Below, in pieces: positions 59,331-64,000 of a stretch of DNA of 64,000 nt. Each line of letters starts with the position of its first letter. The stretch's first letter is position 1. The notes beneath the pieces were generated by a model, which was given only the letters and a program-made list of their open reading frames with translations, ran no database searches and was not told the DNA's origin. The stretch is taken from the NCBI RefSeq assembly GCF_001667275.1, contig NZ_LZHV01000070.1:20338-84337 (forward strand), given 5' to 3'. The position numbers and the translations under genes were made by a program. Source of the DNA: Mycobacterium sp. ACS4054. GTDB lineage: Bacteria; Actinomycetota; Actinomycetes; Mycobacteriales; Mycobacteriaceae.

Positions 59331-60257
59331 TCAGCCCTGGGCGCGCAGCACGTCCAGCGCGTGCTGCAGGTCGGCCGGGTAGGGGCTGACGATCTCCATC
59401 CGTCGGCCATCGGCCGGGTGGGCGAACGACAGCGAGCGTGCGTGCAGCCATTGACGTTGGAGCCCAAGGGATTTCGCGAGTTTCGGATCGGCCCCGTAGA
59501 CCAGGTCGCCGCAGCACGGGTGATGCAGCGCGGAAAAATGCACCCGGATCTGGTGCGTGCGGCCGGTTTCCAGGTGCACGTCGAGCAGGCTGGCCGCGAC
59601 GAAGGCCTCGATGGTGTCGTAATGGGTGAGGCTGTGCCGGCCGTCGGTCGTCACCGCGAACTTCCATTCGCCGCCGCGGTGCCGCCCGATCGGCGCGTCG
59701 ATCGTCCCGCTGGACGGATCCGGATGTCCTTGCACCAGCGCGTGATAGCGCTTGTCGACGGTGCGCTGCTTGAACGCGCGCTTGAGTACGGTGTAGGCCC
59801 GCTCGGACAGCGCCACCACCATCACCCCGGAGGTGCCGACGTCGAGGCGATGCACGATGCCCTGCCGCTCGGGCACGCCGGACGTGGTGATGCGGTAACC
59901 GGCGGCGGCCAGCCCGCCGAGCACCGTCGGCCCGGTCCAGCCCACCGACGCGTGCGCGGCCACCGCGGCGGGCTTGTCGACCGCGACGATGTCGTCGTCG
60001 GAATACAGGATCGTCATGCCCTCGATGTCGACGGGCGTGTTCTCCACCGGCGGTGGGGCCTCGGGCAGGCGCACCTGTAGCCACGCGCCGCCGGTCAGCC
60101 GGTCGGACTTGCCCGCCTGCACGCCGTCCAGCTCCACGCCGCCGTCCTCGGCCAGGGCCGCGGCGGCGCTGCGGGACAGCCCGAGGAGGCGGGCCAGTCC
60201 CGCGTCCACGCGCATGCCCGCCAGCCCCTCGGGGACCGGCATCGAGCGATCCGTCAA
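59331..60257 (-). CDS. RluD-type pseudouridine synthase
   Basis: A 308-residue enzyme with an S4 RNA-binding domain (about 5-60: LAGMRVDAGLARLLGLSRSAAAALAEDG) and the pseudouridine synthase core. The catalytic Asp is in IVHRLDVGTSG, with ETGRTHQIRVHF as motif III. It corresponds to Rv1540. The TTG at 60257 overlaps the lspA stop (TTGA) and gives exactly 308 residues; the ATG at 60242 would be five residues shorter. Confidence 0.92.
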   Translation of the reverse strand: MTDRSMPVPEGLAGMRVDAGLARLLGLSRSAAAALAEDGGVELDGVQAGKSDRLTGGAWLQVRLPEAPPPVENTPVDIEGMTILYSDDDIVAVDKPAAVAAHASVGWTGPTVLGGLAAAGYRITTSGVPERQGIVHRLDVGTSGVMVVALSERAYTVLKRAFKQRTVDKRYHALVQGHPDPSSGTIDAPIGRHRGGEWKFAVTTDGRHSLTHYDTIEAFVAASLLDVHLETGRTHQIRVHFSALHHPCCGDLVYGADPKLAKSLGLQRQWLHARSLSFAHPADGRRMEIVSPYPADLQHALDVLRAQG

Positions 60258-60859
60258 CGCTGGCCGGCCCTTCGCCTGCCCGGGGTGTCGCCGTTGGCCT
60301 TGCGCCGACCAATGGTGTCGAAGTCGTAGCCGAAGATCGACAGCACCACCAGCAGGATCGCGCCGCCCACCACCGAGGGGTCGGCGACGTTGAACACCGG
60401 CCACCAGCCGACCGAAAGGAAGTCGACGACATGGCCGCGCAGCGGCCCGGGCGCGCGGAAGAAGCGGTCGACCAGGTTGCCCATGGCGCCGCCGAGGATC
60501 ATCCCGAGCCCGACCGCCCACCAGGGCGACACCAGCCGGCGCCCCATCCAGAAGATGCCGACCACCACGCCGGTGGCGATCAGGGTCAGCACCCAGGTGT
60601 AGCCGGTCGCCATCGAGAACGCCGCCCCCGAATTGCGCACCAGCGTCCAGGTCACCGTGTCGCCGATGATGGGCACCGGCTGACCGGGCGGCAGCAGTTT
60701 GACGGCGAGCACCTTGGTCACGATGTCCAGGGCCAAGACGATCGCCGCGACCGACAGCAGCAGGCGCAGCCGCCTCGCCGGGCGTTCCGGCTCGGTGGTC
60801 GGCGCGTCCTCGGCCTGCTCGGTCGACGTCACGGGCTCAGGTTCCTCGGGCACTCTCAC
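60254..60859 (-). CDS. lspA: Lipoprotein signal peptidase (signal peptidase II)
   Basis: A 201-residue membrane aspartyl protease that cleaves lipoprotein signal peptides before the lipidated Cys. Catalytic Asp residues are in GNLVDRFF and VFNVADPSVV; four helices follow a long Pro/Glu-rich N-terminus. It processes lipoproteins such as the cupredoxin and LprI of this window. GTG at 60859 has GGGGGA upstream; GTG at 60853 is an alternative. Confidence 0.95.
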   Translation of the reverse strand: MRVPEEPEPVTSTEQAEDAPTTEPERPARRLRLLLSVAAIVLALDIVTKVLAVKLLPPGQPVPIIGDTVTWTLVRNSGAAFSMATGYTWVLTLIATGVVVGIFWMGRRLVSPWWAVGLGMILGGAMGNLVDRFFRAPGPLRGHVVDFLSVGWWPVFNVADPSVVGGAILLVVLSIFGYDFDTIGRRKANGDTPGRRRAGQR

Positions 60860-60923
60860 ATCATCCCCCAATGGGCACGCGGGCCGGCCGGTGTTCGCGG
60901 TCGGCGTGCGCGATGATTCCACC

Positions 60924-61850
60924 ATGGGCCGGCTCACCGTCATCGCCACCGGAGGCACGATATCGACCGGCACCGGCGCGGACGGCGTGCACCGGCCGTC
61001 GTACGGCGCGGCCGATCTGGCGGCCGGTCTCGACGTGGACGTCGTCGACGTGCTGGCGGTGGACAGCTCCCAGCTGGTGCCCGCCGACTGGGACCGGATC
61101 CGCGGGGCCGTGGGGTCGGCCATCGAGGGCGGCGCCGACGGCGTGGTGGTCACCCATGGCACCGACACCATGGAGGAGAGCGCGCTCTGGCTCGAGCTCA
61201 CCCATGACGGTGACGTTCCGGTCGTCCTCACCGGCGCCATGCGCAGCGCCGACGCCCCCGACGCCGATGGGCCGGCCAACCTGCGCGCCGCCCTCGCCGT
61301 CGCGGGCAGCCCCGGCGCCCGCGGCCTGGGCGTCCTGTTGTGCTTCGCCGGCCGGGTGCTGCAGCCGCTGGGGCTGACCAAGGTGGCGACCAACGACCTG
61401 AGCGGATTCGCCGGTGAGCTGATCGGCACGGTGAACGGCGGGGTGACGCTGGCCGGCACGAAGACGCGGCCCCAGCTCGGCGCGCTGAGCGCCGCCGCGG
61501 CCCCGCGGGTCGACGTCGTCGCCGCCTATTTGGGCAGTGACGGCGTGGCCCTGGACGCGTGCGTGGCCGCCGGGGCGCGGGGCGTGGTGCTCGAGGCGCT
61601 GGGTTCGGGCAACGCGGGCGACGCGGTGGTCGACGCGGTGGCCCGCCATTGCCGCGCCGGGGTGGCCGTCGCGGTCTCCACCCGCGTCCCGGGCGGCCGG
61701 GTCGGCGCGAGCTACGGGCCCGGGCACGCCATGGCGGCCGCCGGCGCGGTGATGGTGCCCCGGCTGCGACCGCCCCAGGCCCGGGTGCTGATGATGGCCG
61801 CGCTGGCGGCGGGGCTACCGGTCGGCGACGTCATCGCCCGGTGGGGCTGA
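60924..61850 (+). CDS. ansA: L-asparaginase
   Basis: A 308-residue asparaginase. Catalytic Thr residues are in VIATGGTIS (first) and VVTHGTDTMEES (second, Thr-Asp pair). No signal peptide. It corresponds to Rv1538c, which in M. tuberculosis is secreted and helps resist acid by releasing ammonia. Divergent from lspA with 64 bases between starts. Its 3' end overlaps dinB by 36 bases. Confidence 0.94.
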   Translation: MGRLTVIATGGTISTGTGADGVHRPSYGAADLAAGLDVDVVDVLAVDSSQLVPADWDRIRGAVGSAIEGGADGVVVTHGTDTMEESALWLELTHDGDVPVVLTGAMRSADAPDADGPANLRAALAVAGSPGARGLGVLLCFAGRVLQPLGLTKVATNDLSGFAGELIGTVNGGVTLAGTKTRPQLGALSAAAAPRVDVVAAYLGSDGVALDACVAAGARGVVLEALGSGNAGDAVVDAVARHCRAGVAVAVSTRVPGGRVGASYGPGHAMAAAGAVMVPRLRPPQARVLMMAALAAGLPVGDVIARWG

Positions 61851-63215
61851 GACCTCGTTGGCCTGCAGCTTCCCCAGGTAATCCGGCCAGTCCAGGGAAT
61901 CGACCGGGTTGGCCTTGACCAGCTCGGCGGTGTCGGCCGGGAACGTGCGGGCCGGGCCCGGGCCCGTGCTGCGGGTCTCGAAGCGCGCCGTGACGACGCC
62001 GTGGCCCGCGCCCTGCACCCAGCCGTGCCCGAGGTCGGGGTGCGCGACGTCGTCCCCCACCCGCCACCCGGAATCGTCGGGCGCCGGCGCGAACATCGCC
62101 TCGGTCGCCGTCTGGACGGGTTGCCCCTCGGACGTCTCCCCCGCCAGGTCCAGGTCCGGGAACAGCGACTCCTGACGCACGTCGCTCAACCCCGAAAAGC
62201 CAACGCCCAGAAGGCGAATCGGCCCGATCTCGCGTGGGTCGAGGAGCAGCCGCCGGGCCACCGCGACCAGCGCGCCGGGCTCGGTCGTCGCGTACGGCAG
62301 CGTGGCCGAGCGGGTCAGGATGCTCATGTCGGACTTCTTCAGCTTCACCGTGACGGTGCGGGCGCCGCGGCCGTCGCGCAGCAGCCGCTGATGCGCGTGC
62401 TCGGCGATCGGGTCGATCGCCTCCCGAAGTTGTTCCAGGGTGGTCAGGTCGACGGCAAACGTGGACTCGGAGCTGATCTGCTTGGCCTCGGCGCGCTCGG
62501 CCACGGGGCGGTCGTCGATGCCGCGGGCCAGCCGGTGCAGCGCCGGCCCGATCGTCGCGCCCAGGATGTTCGCGGCCTCGGCGTCGGTCAACGCGGCCAG
62601 CTGGCCGATGGTTTCGATGCCCAGCCGATTGAGCTTCTCCTCGGCGACCGGGCCGATGCCCCACAGCCGCCGCACCGGCAAACCGCCCAGCAGCGCCCGC
62701 TCCTCGGCGCGGCCGACCACCCGAATGCCGTCGGGCTTCGCCAGCTCGGACGCGATCTTGGCGATCTGCTTGCCCGAGCCGGCGCCGACCGAGGCGATCA
62801 GGCCGGTCTCGTCGCGGACCCGTCGCCGCAGGCCCTCGCAGAACGCCTCGACGTCCTCGGCGGAGGCGCCCGCGAGATGCGGCGGTTCGCCGAAACCCTC
62901 GTCGAAGGACAGCTGCTCGACGACGGGCACCACGCTGCGCACGGCGTCGAAGACGCGCCGGCTGGCCACCCCGTACACCACACCGCGCGGCGGCAACACC
63001 ACCGCGGTCACGCCCACCATGCGGCGGGCCTGATGCATCGGCATGGCCGAGCGGGCGCCGAACACGCGGGCCTCGTAGCTGGCGCCGGCCACCACGCCCC
63101 GCCCGCCCAGGCCGCCGACCAGCACCGGCCGTCCCCGCAGGGTCGGCCGGGTGAGTTGTTCGACCGAGGCGAAGAACGCATCCATGTCCAGGTGCAGCAC
63201 CCAACGGGACTCCAC
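61815..63215 (-). CDS. dinB: Y-family DNA polymerase IV (DinB/DinX)
   Basis: A 466-residue translesion polymerase. The palm motifs are VLHLDMDAFFASVEQ (catalytic Asp) and QLSFDEGFGE (Asp-Glu; SFDEGF instead of the usual S-x-DEA). GAGSGKQIAKIASE and the HhH region GIGPVAEEKL follow. The C-terminal little-finger ends in a long acidic/Pro tail (about 370-466) with QESLFPDLDL, a clamp-binding-type motif. Corresponds to Rv1537. Confidence 0.95.
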   Translation of the reverse strand: MESRWVLHLDMDAFFASVEQLTRPTLRGRPVLVGGLGGRGVVAGASYEARVFGARSAMPMHQARRMVGVTAVVLPPRGVVYGVASRRVFDAVRSVVPVVEQLSFDEGFGEPPHLAGASAEDVEAFCEGLRRRVRDETGLIASVGAGSGKQIAKIASELAKPDGIRVVGRAEERALLGGLPVRRLWGIGPVAEEKLNRLGIETIGQLAALTDAEAANILGATIGPALHRLARGIDDRPVAERAEAKQISSESTFAVDLTTLEQLREAIDPIAEHAHQRLLRDGRGARTVTVKLKKSDMSILTRSATLPYATTEPGALVAVARRLLLDPREIGPIRLLGVGFSGLSDVRQESLFPDLDLAGETSEGQPVQTATEAMFAPAPDDSGWRVGDDVAHPDLGHGWVQGAGHGVVTARFETRSTGPGPARTFPADTAELVKANPVDSLDWPDYLGKLQANEVSAPPGDDVADR

Positions 63216-63227
63216 GCAATCGATGCT

Positions 63228-63743
63228 ATGGGTCTAGCGTCGGTTGTTATGGACGTCGCCGACGACGCACCGAGGTCTCGGTGGGGGCGCCTGCGCCACC
63301 AATGGAACGAGCGGCTGCAGCCCGGTGAGCAGGCCACGGTGTTGGCCTGGGCGTCGTTCACCCTCACCTTCGCCGGGCTGCGGGGGCTCACGCACTGGAT
63401 CCGCGCCGGCCACGGCCCGTCGGGGGGCGGTATGTCGATGGGCGGCAAGCACTTTCACCACTACAACATCGGCATCGGGATGCTGGCGACGGTGGCCGGG
63501 GTCGGGCTGCGGGGCACCGACAGGCAACGGCGGCACCCCGCGGCGGCCGTCGCGTACGGCGCCGCGAACGCCATGATCGTCGATGAGCTGGCCCTGCTTC
63601 TGGACCTCAAGGACGTCTACTGGGCAAGCGATGGTCGCGAAAGCGTCGACGTGGCGGTGGGCCTGATCGCCGCCGGCGCGACCGTCGCGGTGGGCATGCC
63701 GTTCTGGCCTCATGCCCACCGCGCGCTGCGCTCGCGAACGTAG
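63228..63743 (+). CDS. Conserved membrane protein, unknown function
   Basis: A 171-residue protein with about four hydrophobic segments. Conserved-looking features are GGKHFHHYNIGIGMLATVAGVG with a His-rich KHFHHYN, and IVDELALLLDLKDVYW. Two starts are possible (63228 and 63249), neither with a ribosome site. It is divergent from dinB with 12 bases between starts. It occupies a place held by ileS in M. tuberculosis order. Confidence 0.75.
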   Translation: MGLASVVMDVADDAPRSRWGRLRHQWNERLQPGEQATVLAWASFTLTFAGLRGLTHWIRAGHGPSGGGMSMGGKHFHHYNIGIGMLATVAGVGLRGTDRQRRHPAAAVAYGAANAMIVDELALLLDLKDVYWASDGRESVDVAVGLIAAGATVAVGMPFWPHAHRALRSRT

Positions 63744-63774
63744 GCGAGACCGGACCGATGTGTCCGGCCTCGCC
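63743..63774. terminator. Bidirectional hairpin between convergent genes
   Basis: ggcgag-a-ccggac, loop of six, gtccgg-c-ctcgcc: 12 paired bases with one internal mismatch pair. There is no U-tract, the usual mycobacterial type. It lies between the membrane protein stop and the stop of the partial minus-strand gene. Confidence 0.75.
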
Positions 63775-63779
63775 CGATC

Positions 63780-64000
63780 TCAGGGATGCTGCGGCGGTTG
63801 TGGGTGGATCGGCTGCGGGTGAACCGGCTGCGGCGGGTGACAGGCGAGGCACTGGATCGGTGGGTGGCCGCTCGGCGCGGACTGGCCACCGCCCTGCTGG
63901 CTGCCACCTTGGTAGGGCGGCACCGGTATCGGAACGGGCACGGGCACGATCACCGGCGGGGCGTTGACGGATCGCTCGATGCCGGTCCCCGAGGGGCGGG
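63780..64000 (-). CDS. Proline-rich protein, C-terminal part (partial)
   Basis: The minus strand from the right edge encodes about 73 residues to a TGA at 63780-63782. The sequence is rich in Pro, Gln and His: PPVIVPVPVPIPVPPYQ, GGSQQGGGQ, then IQCLACHPPQPVHPQ and repeats of HPQP. GC at third positions is high, which supports coding. A CLACH (C-x2-C-H) occurs, but one copy in a Pro-rich tail is not enough to call a haem protein. The remainder lies outside the window; no family can be named. Confidence 0.6.
   Translation of the reverse strand, partial: RPSGTGIERSVNAPPVIVPVPVPIPVPPYQGGSQQGGGQSAPSGHPPIQCLACHPPQPVHPQPIHPQPPQHP

Noticed and set aside
63830..63860. c-type haem motif CLACH
   Set aside because: A single C-x2-C-H in a proline-rich tail without cytochrome features; not enough to claim haem binding.

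Overview
This is a contiguous, very GC-rich mycobacterial chromosome segment. Nearly every protein is recognisable as a close relative of a Mycobacterium tuberculosis protein. The gene order runs, reversed, through the region known in M. tuberculosis as Rv1609 (trpE) to Rv1537 (dinX), with several islands that differ. The Rv correspondences are recalled, not searched. The intergenic repeats and the extra genes fit a slow-growing, non-tuberculous Mycobacterium, for example the M. avium complex, but the species is an inference. No tRNA, rRNA, CRISPR array, transposase or prophage was seen.

Layout. 1-4.1 kb: the start of trpE, peroxiredoxin bcpB, Ca2+/H+ antiporter chaA, an inserted WhiB4-like gene followed by a 60-bp degenerate copy of chaA DNA, and a transmembrane Ser/Thr kinase with an extracellular TPM domain. 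4.1-10.5 kb: the complete his operon hisD-C-B-H-A-impA-F-I on the minus strand, with overlapping starts and stops. 10.6-12.9 kb: a Ddn-like protein, then an alcohol dehydrogenase/TetR divergent pair flanked by two direct repeats of about 95 bp. 12.9-17.1 kb: nadA-nadB-nadC, with its regulator nrtR divergent across a perfect inverted repeat. 17.3-20.5 kb: a lipase, a membrane protein, BsaP and bioB. 20.6-24.5 kb: a four-gene membrane/cupredoxin cluster of unknown function, standing where M. tuberculosis carries prophage phiRv1. 24.5-28.1 kb: bioA-bioF-bioD and a 2'-5' RNA ligase-like gene. 28.2-32.1 kb: a membrane protein, the inactive NlpC/P60 protein RipD and an acyltransferase. 32.1-38.5 kb: treX-treY-treZ (glycogen to trehalose).

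38.5-41.4 kb: a MocR regulator divergent from a flavin split-barrel protein, and a PAP2 phosphatase. 41.4-45.9 kb: ilvA, a second Ddn-like gene, a phenolic acid decarboxylase paired with a DUF6065 gene, and a 13E12-type HNH protein. 46-49.7 kb: fadD11-plsB1, with fadD11 intact. 49.7-51.1 kb: a VOC protein and a MerR regulator, divergent from a flavin/F420 split-barrel protein over a perfect 9+9 palindrome. 51.2-54.7 kb: dnaE1. 54.8-57.1 kb: a SRPBCC protein and two short-chain dehydrogenases. 57.4-59.3 kb: glbN, lprI and a methyltransferase. 59.3-63.7 kb: a pseudouridine synthase, lspA, ansA, dinB and a membrane protein. The window ends in the proline-rich C-terminus of a minus-strand gene.

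The backbone is cofactor and amino-acid biosynthesis (His, NAD, biotin, Ile), trehalose supply, lipid activation and DNA replication/repair. The islands between these blocks hold the less-described material: the D-x-x-W-H membrane/cupredoxin cluster, the kinase-TPM fusion, the WhiB4-like insertion, the phenolic acid decarboxylase/DUF6065 pair, and three small regulator cassettes with visible operators. Many starts were chosen by comparison with remembered M. tuberculosis proteins and visible ribosome-binding sites. Alternatives are noted where they matter.
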